Assembly (NCBI RefSeq): GCF_014359565.1
Contig: NZ_JACIZD010000007.1
Location: 1 to 64,000, forward strand
DNA from: Immundisolibacter sp.
Lineage (GTDB): Bacteria; Pseudomonadota; Gammaproteobacteria; Immundisolibacterales; Immundisolibacteraceae
Reading direction: 5' to 3'
DNA length: 64,000 nucleotides
Position numbers and translations under genes: made by a program. The number at the start of each line of letters is the position of its first letter. The first letter of the stretch is position 1. Below, piece by piece: positions 40,055 through 50,978 of the stretch. The notes under the pieces are model-generated. The model worked only from the letters and a program-made list of their open reading frames with translations, ran no database searches and was not told the DNA's origin.

Positions 40055-41339
40055 GCTGGAAGTCTGGCTTTTCGCCGATCGTGTCGGCACCCTGGCGCTG
40101 GTCGATGGACGACTGAGCTTTTGCTATGCGCCCGGCTGGCTGTCGCGGCCAGACGCCGTTGCCTTGTCCGCCTCGCTGCCTTTGCAAGCGGAGCCGTTCG
40201 ACGATCGCAAAACGCGCCCCTTCTTTGCCGGTCTGCTCCCAGAGGGGCAGATGCGCCGTCTGATTGCGCAGCAGTTCCAAGTTTCGGACCGGAACGACTT
40301 TGCGCTGTTGGATCACATCGGTGGCGAATGCGCCGGGGCCGTGACGCTCCTGGAAGCCGGACAGGCGTTGCCCGCGCCCGCCCACGGTGAAGACATTCAA
40401 TGGCTGAGCGACGAGGAAGTGGTTGTCATCCTGGATGAATTGCCGCGTCGCCCCATGCTGGCAGGCAAGGATGGCTTGCGGCTTTCCTTGGCGGGTGCCC
40501 AGGACAAACTGCCGGTGGTTTTCGATGGTGTACGCATCGGATTGCCCCTCAATGGCACGCCGAGCTCCCATATCCTGAAGCCCGCTATCCACGCCATTGA
40601 GGACAGTGTGGTCAACGAAGGATTTTGCATGGCACTGGCTGAGGCCATGCAGCTCAAACCGGCAAAGTCAAAAGTTCACCTTGTGTTGGATCGCTCGTTC
40701 CTGTTGGTTGAGCGCTACGACCGAATGATCGATGCCCAGGGGCGCCGGCAACGCCTTCATCAGGAGGATTTCTGCCAGGCGCTTGGCGTGGTGCCTGAAA
40801 TGAAATACCAGAATGAAGGTGGCCCCGATCTGGCCCAATGCTTTGATCTGGTGCGCCGTGCGACGCGCCCCAGTGCGCCGCAGGTCCTGCGTCTGCTCGA
40901 CTACGTGATCTTCAATGCGCTGATCGGCAATCATGATGCGCATGCCAAGAATTTTTCACTGCTGTATTCAGGCAAGGCACCCGTTCTGGCGCCGCTCTAC
41001 GACGCGCTCTCGACCGCGGTCTATCCCACACTGACGCCGAAGATGGCGATGAAGATCGGCAGAAAACAGACGTTCAGCGAAGTCCAGGCGCGGCACTGGG
41101 ACCAGTTCGCCGAAGGCGTAGGCTTTACCAAGGCTCAAGCCAAACGGCGCATCCTGGAGTTGGCAAAGTCACTGCCACCCACCGCGCACGAACTCCAATC
41201 CGCCAGTGGACACCGCTTTGCCGGAAATGCGGTGGTCGGGCGAATCATTGCCTTGATCGAACAGCGCTGCGCCCTGACGATTCGGCGGCTCACCGACCCC
41301 GCCGCCGAAAATGAAGCGGCCGCCAAACCATCTGCCTGA
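40044..41339 (+). CDS. hipA: HipA-like serine/threonine kinase toxin
   Basis: A 431-residue HipA-fold kinase. Visible features are the N-terminal subdomain (ELEVWLFADRVGTLALVDGR), the ATP-binding segment RLSLAGAQDKLPVVF, the SHILKP segment (regulatory serine loop), ERYDR, the catalytic loop NHDAHAKNFSLL, and the metal-binding APLYDALSTAVYP. HipA of E. coli phosphorylates glutamyl-tRNA synthetase and causes growth arrest; the target here is unknown. GAGGG precedes the ATG at 40044, inside hipB. The stop lies ten bases before the right attachment repeat. Confidence 0.92.
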   Translation: MAPELEVWLFADRVGTLALVDGRLSFCYAPGWLSRPDAVALSASLPLQAEPFDDRKTRPFFAGLLPEGQMRRLIAQQFQVSDRNDFALLDHIGGECAGAVTLLEAGQALPAPAHGEDIQWLSDEEVVVILDELPRRPMLAGKDGLRLSLAGAQDKLPVVFDGVRIGLPLNGTPSSHILKPAIHAIEDSVVNEGFCMALAEAMQLKPAKSKVHLVLDRSFLLVERYDRMIDAQGRRQRLHQEDFCQALGVVPEMKYQNEGGPDLAQCFDLVRRATRPSAPQVLRLLDYVIFNALIGNHDAHAKNFSLLYSGKAPVLAPLYDALSTAVYPTLTPKMAMKIGRKQTFSEVQARHWDQFAEGVGFTKAQAKRRILELAKSLPPTAHELQSASGHRFAGNAVVGRIIALIEQRCALTIRRLTDPAAENEAAAKPSA

Positions 41340-41348
41340 GCCATTGGA

Positions 41349-41368
41349 CGGACGCGGCTTCGATTCCC
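41349..41368 (+). other. Right attachment repeat (copy of tmRNA 3' end)
   Basis: CGGACGCGGCTTCGATTCCC, 19 of 20 bases identical to the tmRNA T-arm at 34625-34644 and in the same orientation. The rest of the gap to 41563 has no gene; only the GGAG ribosome-binding site of the next gene is evident. Confidence 0.65.
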
Positions 41369-41562
41369 ATATTGGAAATTGAACTGGCCCCGAGGAGCAG
41401 ACGAAGTCAGGATCGATCGCGGCGCTCGGCTTGCGTCGCGCCCGGCGGTTCGCCTGGAACTTCGCATTTGGCTACCGGGCGTCCGGCATGACCCCGATCA
41501 GTGCCCCGCGCGTACGTGGTTCCTACACTGCTGTGTGCCGCTGCACCGGACCGGAGCCCGTC

Positions 41563-43316
<1,754 letters not shown>

Positions 43317-43317
<1 letters not shown>

Positions 43318-44291
43318 TGGCCCTGCCGGACGCCGATACCGCACACGCCCTGCTGCGGCACATGCTGCGCATCCGTGCCTTCGAGGACGCCTGCGCCGAG
43401 CAGTACAGCGCCACCCGGATTCGCGGCTTCCTGCACCTGTACAACGGCGAGGAAGCCATCGCCGCCGGCATCATCCCGCTGCTGGACGCGGCCGACGCCA
43501 TCGTCGCCACCTACCGCGAACACGGCCACGCGCTGGTGCGCGGCGTCGACATGGGCGCCGTGATGGCCGAGATGTTCGGCAAGCAGGAGGGCTGCAGCCA
43601 CGGCCGCGGCGGCTCCATGCACCTGTTCGACGCCGCCGCGCGCCTGTACGGCGGCAATGCCATCGTCGCCGGCGGCCTGCCGCTGACGGTCGGACTGGCG
43701 CTGGCCGACGCCATGCAGCAGCGCCCGCAGGTCAGCGTGTGCTTCTTCGGCGAGGGCGCGGCGGCCGAGGGCGAGTTTCATGAGTCGCTGAACCTGGCTG
43801 CCCTGTGGCGCCTGCCGGCGCTGTTCGTGTGCGAGAACAACCAGTACGCCATGGGCACGGCGCTGGCCCGTTCCGAGGCCGAGACCGACATTCACCTGAA
43901 GGCCCGCAGCTACGGCCTTGCCTCGGCGGCCGTGGACGGCATGGATCTGCTCGCCGTGTGCGAGGCGGCGCAAACCGCCATCGCCTACGTGCGCGGCGGC
44001 CACGGTCCGTACCTGCTCGAATGCCACACGTTCCGCTTTCGGGCGCACTCCATGTTCGACAGCCAGCTGTACCGCGACAAGGCAGAGGTCGAGCGCTGGC
44101 GCGCCCGTGACCCGATCGACCTGTTCGAGCGCGAGGCGCGCAACCTTGGCCTGCTCGCGGACGACGCACGCGCCGCGCTGCAGGCCGAAGTGGACGCCGA
44201 AGTGGCGGCGGCGGTGGCCTTTGCCGAGGCCGGCACACTCGAACCGGTAGACCGGCTGACGCGCGACGTCTACACGGACCAACCGGCATGA
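43317..44291 (+). CDS. 2-oxoacid (pyruvate/acetoin-type) dehydrogenase E1 alpha subunit
   Basis: A 324-residue thiamine-diphosphate enzyme subunit: [45 protein letters not shown], and the TPP motif from [20 protein letters not shown] to [10 protein letters not shown]. The pattern fits the PdhA/AcoA group. The ATG overlaps the ligase stop (TGATG), and its own end overlaps the beta-subunit start by four bases. The substrate cannot be read with certainty. Confidence 0.92.
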
Positions 44292-45271
44292 ACGCCGCCA
44301 CCCTGACCTACCGCGAGGCGATGCGCCAGGCGCTGCGCCAGGCACTGGCGAGCGACCCGCGGGTGTTCCTGATGGGCGAGGACGTCGGCCGCTACGGCGG
44401 CTGCTACGCCGTCAGCAAGGGCCTGCTGGAGGAATTCGGCGAGGAGCGCATCCGCGACACGCCGCTGTCGGAATCGGCCTTCACCGGCGCCGGCATCGGC
44501 GCGGCGCTGGGCGGTATGCGGCCGATCGTCGAGATCATGACCGTCAACTTCAGCCTGCTGGCACTGGACCAGATACTGAACAACGCCGCCACGCTGCGCC
44601 ACATGTCCGGCGGCCAGGTGTCGGTACCGTTGGTGATCCGCATGGCCACCGGCGCCGGCCGGCAACTGGCGGCGCAGCACTCGCACAGCCTGGAGGGCTG
44701 GTACGCCCACATCCCGGGGTTGAAGATCGTCGCCCCGGCCACCGTCACCGATGCCCGCCACATGCTGGCCGCCGCGCTGGCCGATCCGGACCCGGTGATC
44801 GTGTTCGAGCACGTCATGCTCTACAACGCCGAGGGCCCGCTGGACGCGGTCGATTCGGTGCCGCTGACCGGCGCCGCCGTGCGCCGGCCCGGCCGGGACG
44901 TGACGCTCATCAGCTACGGCGGCAGCCTGCCCAAGACGCTGACCGCGGCCGAGCAGATGGCCGGCGACGGCATCGAGGCGGAGGTCATCGACCTGCGCTG
45001 CCTGCGCCCGCTGGACGACGCCACGATCATGGCCTCGGTGCGCCGGACGCGGCGGGCGGTGATCGTGGACGAGGGCTGGCGCAGCGGCAGCCTGGCGGCG
45101 GAAATCAGCGCCCGCATCGTCGAGCAGGCCTTCTACGACCTGGACGCGCCGCCGGCGCGCGTGTGCAGCGCCGAGGTGCCGATTCCGTACGCCAAGCACC
45201 TGGAGGATGCCGCCCTGCCGCAGGTGAATGGCATCGTCGCCGCCGCGCGCGGGGTACTCGGGCGTGGCTGA
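44288..45271 (+). CDS. 2-oxoacid (pyruvate/acetoin-type) dehydrogenase E1 beta subunit
   Basis: A 327-residue transketolase-like beta subunit: [52 protein letters not shown], the TPP-activating glutamate region ([20 protein letters not shown]) and [18 protein letters not shown]. It forms the alpha2beta2 E1 with the preceding gene, and the genes overlap (ATGA). Confidence 0.93.
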   Translation: MNAATLTYREAMRQALRQALASDPRVFLMGEDVGRYGGCYAVSKGLLEEFGEERIRDTPLSESAFTGAGIGAALGGMRPIVEIMTVNFSLLALDQILNNAATLRHMSGGQVSVPLVIRMATGAGRQLAAQHSHSLEGWYAHIPGLKIVAPATVTDARHMLAAALADPDPVIVFEHVMLYNAEGPLDAVDSVPLTGAAVRRPGRDVTLISYGGSLPKTLTAAEQMAGDGIEAEVIDLRCLRPLDDATIMASVRRTRRAVIVDEGWRSGSLAAEISARIVEQAFYDLDAPPARVCSAEVPIPYAKHLEDAALPQVNGIVAAARGVLGRG

Positions 45272-46604
45272 TTTCGTCATGCCGTCGCTGGGCAGCGACA
45301 TGGAAAGCGGCAAGCTGATCGAGTGGCGCATCAAGCCGGGGGACCGGGTCCGGCGCGGCGACATCGTGGCGGTGGTGGAGACGCAGAAGGGCGCCATCGA
45401 CGTCGAGATCTTCGACAGCGGCGTGGTCGAATCGCTGGTGGTGCCACCGGGCGCCGAAGTGCCGGTCGGCACCGTGCTGGCCACCGTGCGCAGCGACGGC
45501 GAGACGGCGCCAGAGCCACCCGCCACAGCCGCCGCACCAATGCATCCGCCTGCACCAGCCGCCGCTCCTGCACCACCGGCTGCGCCGGCCCCGGCGCCTG
45601 CCATCCCAAGCGGCGAACCGTCCCCGCGCGAACGGCTGCGTGCCTCGCCGGCAGCCCGCCAGCGCGCCGCCGCGCTGGGCATCGACCTGGCCACGCTCAC
45701 CGGCAGCGGCCCCGGCGGCGCCATCACGCTGGCCGACGTCGAGGCGGCACCTGCAAAGCAGCCGGTACGGGAGCCCCGTGCCAGCCCGTCGGTGCGCCAG
45801 CGGGCGCTGGAACTGGGGATCGATCTGGCGCAGGTCACCGGCAGCGGCGCCAAGGGGGCGATCACCGTGGCGGACCTGGAGCGCGCCGCGGCCAGTGCGA
45901 AGCCGGCGGCGCCCGCCCGACCATCCGCCGCGCCGTTCGAGCCCGACGCCATGCGTCGCGCCATCGCCGCCGCCATGGCCCGCTCCAAGCGCGAAATCCC
46001 GCACTACTACCTGGCCACCACGGTCGACTTCGAGCCGGCGCTGCGCTTCGTCGAGCGCGTCAATGCGCAGCGCGATCCCGAACAGCGCCTGCTGTACGCC
46101 GTGCTGCTGATCAAGGCGCTGGCGCGGGCGCTCAAGGAAGTGCCGGAACTGAACGGCTTCTGGCGCCAGGAGCGCTTCGAGCCATCAGCCGCTGCACATG
46201 TCGGCGTGGCCGTGGCGCTGCGCCGGCGCGGGCTGATCGCGCCCGCCCTGCACGACGTGGCGGACAAGGATCTGGATACGCTGATGACGGAGCTGAAGGA
46301 CCTGGTGCAGCGCGCCCGCGCCGGCGGGCTGCGCAGCTCCGAACTGACCGACCCCACCATCACCCTGTCCAGCCTTGGCGACAACGGCGTCGAGACGCTG
46401 TATCCCATCATCACCCCGCCGCAGGTGGCAGTGGTGGGTGCGGGCTCCGTGGTGCGCCGGCCGTGGGTGGTCGGCGAGGGGCTGGCCGTGCGCCGCGTCA
46501 TCACCCTCACCCTGGCCGGCGATCACCGTGTCAGCGACGGCCACCGCGGCGCGCTGTTCCTGGCGGCGCTCGACCGCCTGCTGCAAAAACCGGAGGAGCT
46601 ATGA
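45264..46604 (+). CDS. 2-oxoacid dehydrogenase E2 acyltransferase with tandem E3-binding domains
   Basis: A 446-residue dihydrolipoamide acyltransferase. The lipoyl domain (1-76) has lipoylated K42 in [12 protein letters not shown] Pro/Ala linker follows, then two successive peripheral-subunit-binding domains (about 126-160, [20 protein letters not shown]; about 172-207, [20 protein letters not shown]), then the catalytic domain (about 225-446) with the active-site motif [11 protein letters not shown]. Most E2s have one such binding domain. The GTG at 45264 overlaps the E1 beta gene by eight bases. No E3 gene is present, so dihydrolipoamide dehydrogenase must come from elsewhere. Confidence 0.9.
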   Translation: MADFVMPSLGSDMESGKLIEWRIKPGDRVRRGDIVAVVETQKGAIDVEIFDSGVVESLVVPPGAEVPVGTVLATVRSDGETAPEPPATAAAPMHPPAPAAAPAPPAAPAPAPAIPSGEPSPRERLRASPAARQRAAALGIDLATLTGSGPGGAITLADVEAAPAKQPVREPRASPSVRQRALELGIDLAQVTGSGAKGAITVADLERAAASAKPAAPARPSAAPFEPDAMRRAIAAAMARSKREIPHYYLATTVDFEPALRFVERVNAQRDPEQRLLYAVLLIKALARALKEVPELNGFWRQERFEPSAAAHVGVAVALRRRGLIAPALHDVADKDLDTLMTELKDLVQRARAGGLRSSELTDPTITLSSLGDNGVETLYPIITPPQVAVVGAGSVVRRPWVVGEGLAVRRVITLTLAGDHRVSDGHRGALFLAALDRLLQKPEEL

Positions 46605-46849
46605 CCGAAGCCGAACTGCGCGAGCGCCTGCTCGCCATCCTGGGCGCCATCGCGCCCGAGGCGCGCGAGATCGACATCGACCCCGAGCAGAGCTTTCGCG
46701 ACCAGCTCGACATCGACTCGATGGACTTCCTGAACTTCGTCACCGCCGTGCACAAGCAGCTCGGCGTGCCGATTCCGGAACTGGACTACCCGCGCCTGGC
46801 CAGCCTCAATGGCGCGGTGCATTACCTCATGAAAAAGCTGCCGGGCTGA
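46601..46849 (+). CDS. Acyl carrier protein-like protein
   Basis: An 82-residue acidic helical protein with the phosphopantetheine site DIDSMDFLNF (S40). It overlaps the E2 stop (ATGA) with GGAGG upstream. As last gene of the ligase-E1-E2 operon, it may accept an acyl group made by the complex, linking 2-oxoacid decarboxylation or acid activation to lipid or polyketide-like synthesis. That link is inferred from order alone. Confidence 0.88.
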   Translation: MTEAELRERLLAILGAIAPEAREIDIDPEQSFRDQLDIDSMDFLNFVTAVHKQLGVPIPELDYPRLASLNGAVHYLMKKLPG

Positions 46850-46978
46850 CGCCGCCGCCCAGTCGCGACGCGGCCACTGCGCCCAGCCGGCGGCAACACA
46901 TACCTCGCGGGACCGCCTAGAATGCCGGGCGCTTCGGACCGGGTGCCCATCGGGTCCGCCAATCACCAGCAGGGTGTC

Positions 46979-47761
46979 TTGAAAGTCGCGACCTGGAACG
47001 TCAATTCGCTGCGCGTGCGTCTGCCGCAATTGCTCGACTGGCTGGAGCGGGCGGCGCCCGACATCGTCGGGCTGCAGGAAACGAAAGTCGCCGACGAGGA
47101 GTTTCCGGTAGCGCAGCTGGCGGCGGCGGGCTACCGAGCGGTGTTTGTCGGTCAGCGTACGTACAACGGCGTGGCCTTGCTCAGTCGCGAGCCGCCGGGC
47201 ACCCCGCTGATGGCGCTGCCTGGGCGGCTTCAGGACGAGCAGAAGCGCTTCGTCGCCGCCCGTTTCGGCGCGTTGGACGTGGTGTGCGCTTACGTGCCAA
47301 ACGGCAGTGAGGTCGGTTCCGACAAGTACGCGTACAAGCTCGGTTGGCTGGAGGACTTGCGGCGCTACCTGCAGGCGCTGCTGCGCGAGTCACCCAAGGT
47401 GCTGGTGATGGGCGATTTCAACATCGCCCCGGCCGATATCGATGTGCACGATCCGGTTGCCTGGCAGGGTCAGGTGCTGGTCAGCGACCCCGAGCGGGCA
47501 GCCCTGGCCGGGATCATGGCGCTGGGTCTGCACGACACGTTCCGGCATCTGAATCCGGACCTGCGGGCGTTCACCTGGTGGGATTATCGTGCCGCCGCAT
47601 TCCGGCGCGACCATGGGCTGCGCATCGACCACATTCTGGCCAGTACGCCGCTATTGGGCGCGTGCCGCGCCTGCCGGGTGGAGCTTGACCTGCGCCGTGC
47701 CGAGCGGCCGTCGGATCACGCGCCGGTGTTGCTGGAACTGGACGCCGCCGCGCTGGCCTGA
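46979..47761 (+). CDS. xth: Exodeoxyribonuclease III
   Basis: An AP endonuclease/3'-5' exonuclease of base-excision repair. The 260-residue protein has LKVATWNVNSLRVRLPQLLD, IVGLQETKVADEEFP, YNGVALLSR, VCAYVPNGSEVGSDKYAYKL, MGDFNIAP, FTWWDYR and LRIDHILAS...ERPSDHAPV: all exonuclease III active-site motifs. The TTG at 46979 aligns with the usual family start and has AGGG upstream. An ATG at 46922 would add 19 residues that look unconserved. It converges on ntrC. Confidence 0.93.
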   Translation: MKVATWNVNSLRVRLPQLLDWLERAAPDIVGLQETKVADEEFPVAQLAAAGYRAVFVGQRTYNGVALLSREPPGTPLMALPGRLQDEQKRFVAARFGALDVVCAYVPNGSEVGSDKYAYKLGWLEDLRRYLQALLRESPKVLVMGDFNIAPADIDVHDPVAWQGQVLVSDPERAALAGIMALGLHDTFRHLNPDLRAFTWWDYRAAAFRRDHGLRIDHILASTPLLGACRACRVELDLRRAERPSDHAPVLLELDAAALA

Positions 47762-47800
47762 CCGGACGGCGAGCTGCTGCGGCAGGCGCGGGAGCGGCGG

Positions 47801-49201
47801 TCAGTCGTCGGCGATCCCCAGTTCCTTGATCTTGCGGGTCAGCGTGTTGCGACCCCAGCCGAGCAGCAGGGCCGCGTCCTGGCGACGCCCGCCGGTGCGC
47901 TCGAGCGCAACGCCGATCATCAGCCGCTCGAAGGCCGGCGTCAGGTCGTTCATGACGCCACGCTCGCCGCAGGCCAGGCGTCCGGCGGCCCAGCGGCGCA
48001 GCGCGCTTTGCCAATCCTCGTCCAGCGTCGCCGGCGCGCCGACCACCTCGGTCGGCAGGTCGTCGATCCGTACCACCTGCGTGGGTGTCATGACGGTCAG
48101 CCAGCGGCAGACGTTTTCGAGTTGGCGCACGTTGCCGGGCCAGTCGAAATGGCTGAGCCGCTCCAGCACCTGCGGGGCGACGGTCTTGCAGTCGACCTGC
48201 AATTCCTTCGCGGCGCGGGTCAGGAAGTGCAGCACCAGGCCCGGGATGTCCTCGCGCCGTTCGCGCAGCGGCGGCACGCGGACGCGCACCACATTGAGGC
48301 GGTGCAGCAGATCCTCGCGGAACTTGCCGGCCTGTACCTGCAGTTCGAGATTCTGGTGGGTGGCCGCGATCACCCGCACGTCCACCTGCAGCGGCGCGTG
48401 GGCGCCGACCCGGTAGAACTCGCCTTCCTGCAGCACGCGCAGCAGTCGGGTTTGCAGTTCGGCCGGCATGTCGCCGATCTCGTCCAGAAACAGCGTGCCG
48501 CCATGCGCCTGTTCGAAGCGTCCGCGGCGCAGCGCCTGGGCGCCGGTGAAGGCCCCGCGCTCGTGGCCGAACAGCTCGGATTCGAGCAGTTCGCGGTTGA
48601 TGGCGGCCATATTCAGCGCGATGAACGGCCCGCTGCTGCGCGGGCTGTGGCGGTGCAGGGCGCGCGCGATCAGCTCCTTGCCAGTACCCGACTCGCCGGT
48701 GATCAGCACGTTGATGCTGGACCGCGACAGGCGCCCGATGGCCCGAAACACCTCCTGCATGGCCGGCGCGGAACCGATCATGTCAGACGGCGCGGCCGGT
48801 TGCGGCTGCTCTGCGGTGGTCGTGTTCTCGCGCCGCTGCGCGATGGCCCGGCTGACCAGGTCAACCGCATCGTCGATGTCGAACGGCTTTGGCAGGTGCT
48901 CGAAGGCGCCACCCTGGAAGGCCGACACCGCGCTGTCCAGATCTGGGTAGGCGGTGGTGATGATCACCGGTACCTTGGGCGCGCGCTCGCGCAGCTCGGC
49001 CAGCAGATCGAAGCCGCTGCGACCGGGCATGCGCACGTCGGAAACGATCGCATCGGGCTCGTCACCGGCCAGGGCCGCGCTGGCACGTTCGGCGTCTTCG
49101 AACTCAATGGCCTGGAAGCCCGCACTTTGCAGCGCGCGGCACAGTACCCAGCGTATCGAACGGTCGTCATCGACCACCCATACGCGTCCCTGGCGATTCA
49201 T
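47801..49201 (-). CDS. ntrC: Nitrogen regulation response regulator NtrC
   Basis: A sigma-54 activator of 466 residues. The receiver domain has the phospho-acceptor D55 (IVSDVRMPG) and KPFDIDD. The AAA+ domain has Walker A GESGTGKELIARAL, the sigma-54-contacting GAFTGA loop, Walker B GGTLFLDEIGDMP and the DWPGNVRQLENVCRWL sensor region. The C-terminal Fis-type helix-turn-helix is RQDAALLLGWGRNTLTRKIK. Phosphorylated by NtrB, it activates nitrogen genes, including the glnA promoter in this window. Its start overlaps the ntrB stop by four bases. Confidence 0.97.
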   Translation of the reverse strand: MNRQGRVWVVDDDRSIRWVLCRALQSAGFQAIEFEDAERASAALAGDEPDAIVSDVRMPGRSGFDLLAELRERAPKVPVIITTAYPDLDSAVSAFQGGAFEHLPKPFDIDDAVDLVSRAIAQRRENTTTAEQPQPAAPSDMIGSAPAMQEVFRAIGRLSRSSINVLITGESGTGKELIARALHRHSPRSSGPFIALNMAAINRELLESELFGHERGAFTGAQALRRGRFEQAHGGTLFLDEIGDMPAELQTRLLRVLQEGEFYRVGAHAPLQVDVRVIAATHQNLELQVQAGKFREDLLHRLNVVRVRVPPLRERREDIPGLVLHFLTRAAKELQVDCKTVAPQVLERLSHFDWPGNVRQLENVCRWLTVMTPTQVVRIDDLPTEVVGAPATLDEDWQSALRRWAAGRLACGERGVMNDLTPAFERLMIGVALERTGGRRQDAALLLGWGRNTLTRKIKELGIADD

Positions 49202-50295
49202 CGGCGTTCTCCGGCAATCGGCAGCAGCACGGAAAACACGGTGTTCCCCGGCGCGCTGTGGAAGTTGATGCAGCCTTCGTGCCGACTGACCAGGGACTGA
49301 GCAATCGACAGGCCAAGCCCGGTGCCGGTGCTGCGACCGGTGATCAGCGGATGGAAAATCTGTTCGCGCAGGTGCTCCGGCACGCCCGGGCCGTTGTCGA
49401 TCACGTCCACCTGTACCAGCAGGCGGTGGTGCCGGCCGGCGATGGTCATGCGGCGGCGTACCCGGGTGCGCAGCACTACCCGGCCGGGGCGGCAATCGGC
49501 TTCGTCCACCGACTGGACGGCATTGCGGACCAGGTTCAGAAACGCCTGTATCAGCTGTTCGCGGTCGGCCCACAGGTCCGGCAGGCTGGGGTCGTAGTCG
49601 TACTCGATGCTCAGTTGCGGCGGCAGGTCGGCGGCCACCAGCGCGCGGACCCGTTCCAGCACCTCGTGCACGCTGACGCGGGCCATCTCGGGTGCCAGTT
49701 CTGGGCTGAGCATGCGATCGATGAGTTTCTTCAGGCGATCGGCTTCGCCGATGATGATCTGCGTGTACTCGGCAAGCTCTGGGTCGGCCAGTTCCCGCTC
49801 CAGCAGCTGAGCGGCACCGCGCAGGCCACCGAGCGGGTTTTTGATCTCGTGTGCCAGGCCGCGCAGCATCAGCCGGTTGGCTTCCTGCTGGGCCAGCAGC
49901 TGGCTCTCGCGCTGGGTATCGCCAAGCGGGCCGGTGGCTGCAATTTCAAGGATGAGTCCTTTGGCATCTGGCCCGTCGAGCGGCGTCAGCCAGCAGTTGA
50001 AGCGTTTGGCGGGGTTGCCGGGCAGCTCGAAATTGAGGTCGTGCCGCAGCACCGGTTGCTGACGCTCGAGGGTTTCCGCAACCAGGGCGGGCAGGGCCGG
50101 ATCATGCAGCAGGTGCCCAAGCGGCTGGCCGCGCAACTGGCGGGCACTTGCGCCCAGCAAGATCTCGCCCGCCTGGTTCAGGTAGGCCACGCGCTGCTGG
50201 TCATCGATGACCAGCACGGCCGTTTGCAGGTTGTCCAGTACCGCACGCCCGGCGTGGTCGGTGCTGGCGACATCGTGGTCCAGGGGGATTTGCAT
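49198..50295 (-). CDS. ntrB: Nitrogen regulation histidine kinase NtrB
   Basis: A 365-residue soluble sensor kinase: a PAS domain (about 15-125), the H-box RGLAHEIKNPLGGLRGAAQL (phospho-accepting H149), an N-box NLVRNAVQSV, DNGPGVP and STGTGLGLSIAQS ATP-lid motifs. It has no membrane segments, as expected; PII proteins should control it. It is co-transcribed with ntrC. Confidence 0.96.
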   Translation of the reverse strand: MQIPLDHDVASTDHAGRAVLDNLQTAVLVIDDQQRVAYLNQAGEILLGASARQLRGQPLGHLLHDPALPALVAETLERQQPVLRHDLNFELPGNPAKRFNCWLTPLDGPDAKGLILEIAATGPLGDTQRESQLLAQQEANRLMLRGLAHEIKNPLGGLRGAAQLLERELADPELAEYTQIIIGEADRLKKLIDRMLSPELAPEMARVSVHEVLERVRALVAADLPPQLSIEYDYDPSLPDLWADREQLIQAFLNLVRNAVQSVDEADCRPGRVVLRTRVRRRMTIAGRHHRLLVQVDVIDNGPGVPEHLREQIFHPLITGRSTGTGLGLSIAQSLVSRHEGCINFHSAPGNTVFSVLLPIAGERR

Positions 50296-50335
50296 GGGCA
50301 GATCGCGGCAAGAGCAGATGCCGCTGAAGGATGTA

Positions 50336-50905
50336 TCAGCTGCCGCTGCGGGGTGGTGGTTTGCGGGCCGGAAGGTTCAAGGACTGGCGTTTGAAATGAA
50401 AGCGGATGGCAGGGCTTTGCTTCAGGTCCTTGCCCTGCGCGTCGCGAATGACGACCGACAGCTCGTACGTGCCGGGGTCGAGATCCGTCAGGGCAAAGCC
50501 GCTGGCAGGGACGCCATCGCCTTGCGCCACGCCGTCCAGCAGCGGGACCAGTACATGTCCCTCGGCAAGCGGCGGGACGATCCGTGCCTGCACCCTCACC
50601 GGTCCTTGCGCGAACCAGTGCACGGAATCGTTGGCCGGTTCGGTGATCAGCAAGGTGGTGTAAGCCTCGGTCTTGTCGGCCTCAGTGGGCGACGCGGTGG
50701 CAGCGGCTGGCTTTGGTACTGCCGTCGCCGCGGGCTCACTGGCGGCCGGCAGGTCGATATCGATCTCGCGTGCGCCCGGGCTGGGCTGGTCCGAGAACAC
50801 CGTCGAGCCGTCCGGTCCCTTCGACTGATAAACCCGCGTCGCCAGACCCGGCAGGGGCAGGGTCAAAACAACGAGACAGAACACTACCGGGCGGAAAGAA
50901 ATCAT
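50336..50905 (-). CDS. DUF4124 periplasmic protein in the glnA-ntrB gap
   Basis: A 189-residue exported protein: signal peptide (PVVFCLVVLTLPLPGLA), a DUF4124 module (TRVYQSKGPDGSTVFSDQPS), a low-complexity Ala/Pro linker and a beta-sandwich-like domain (LLITEPANDSVHWFAQGPVR ... LDPGTYELSVVIRDAQGKDL). Similar proteins commonly sit between glnA and ntrB in gammaproteobacteria; the role is unknown. The ATG at 50905 was preferred to an upstream TTG. Confidence 0.85.
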   Translation of the reverse strand: MISFRPVVFCLVVLTLPLPGLATRVYQSKGPDGSTVFSDQPSPGAREIDIDLPAASEPAATAVPKPAAATASPTEADKTEAYTTLLITEPANDSVHWFAQGPVRVQARIVPPLAEGHVLVPLLDGVAQGDGVPASGFALTDLDPGTYELSVVIRDAQGKDLKQSPAIRFHFKRQSLNLPARKPPPRSGS

Positions 50906-50939
50906 GCTGACGCCCAATCGATATGCCGACGGCTGAAAT

Positions 50940-50975
50940 ATCCCGTGGGGGCTTCTCGCGAAGCCCCCACGGGAT
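50940..50975 (-). terminator. Terminator-like hairpin after glnA
   Basis: A perfect 16-base-pair inverted repeat (ATCCCGTGGGGGCTTC and its complement) with a four-base loop, starting four bases after the glnA stop. The T-rich tail is weak (ATATTTC), so it may attenuate rather than end transcription into the DUF4124-ntrBC genes. Confidence 0.8.
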
Positions 50976-50978
50976 GGG

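Larger units (their letters stand above)
34645..41368. mobile_element. Putative genomic island in ssrA (defence and toxin genes)
   Basis: The segment between the tmRNA 3' end and its 20-base imperfect copy at 41349-41368. It carries a broken DUF4917-like gene, a zinc-ribbon gene, a DUF262/DUF1524 gene, an IS3 insertion, fic, and hipBA: all accessory, mostly defence- or toxin-related. The base composition is less GC-rich than the flanking genes by eye, and the housekeeping order resumes on both sides. No integrase gene is present, so the island is either decayed or depends on another element. Confidence 0.62.
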
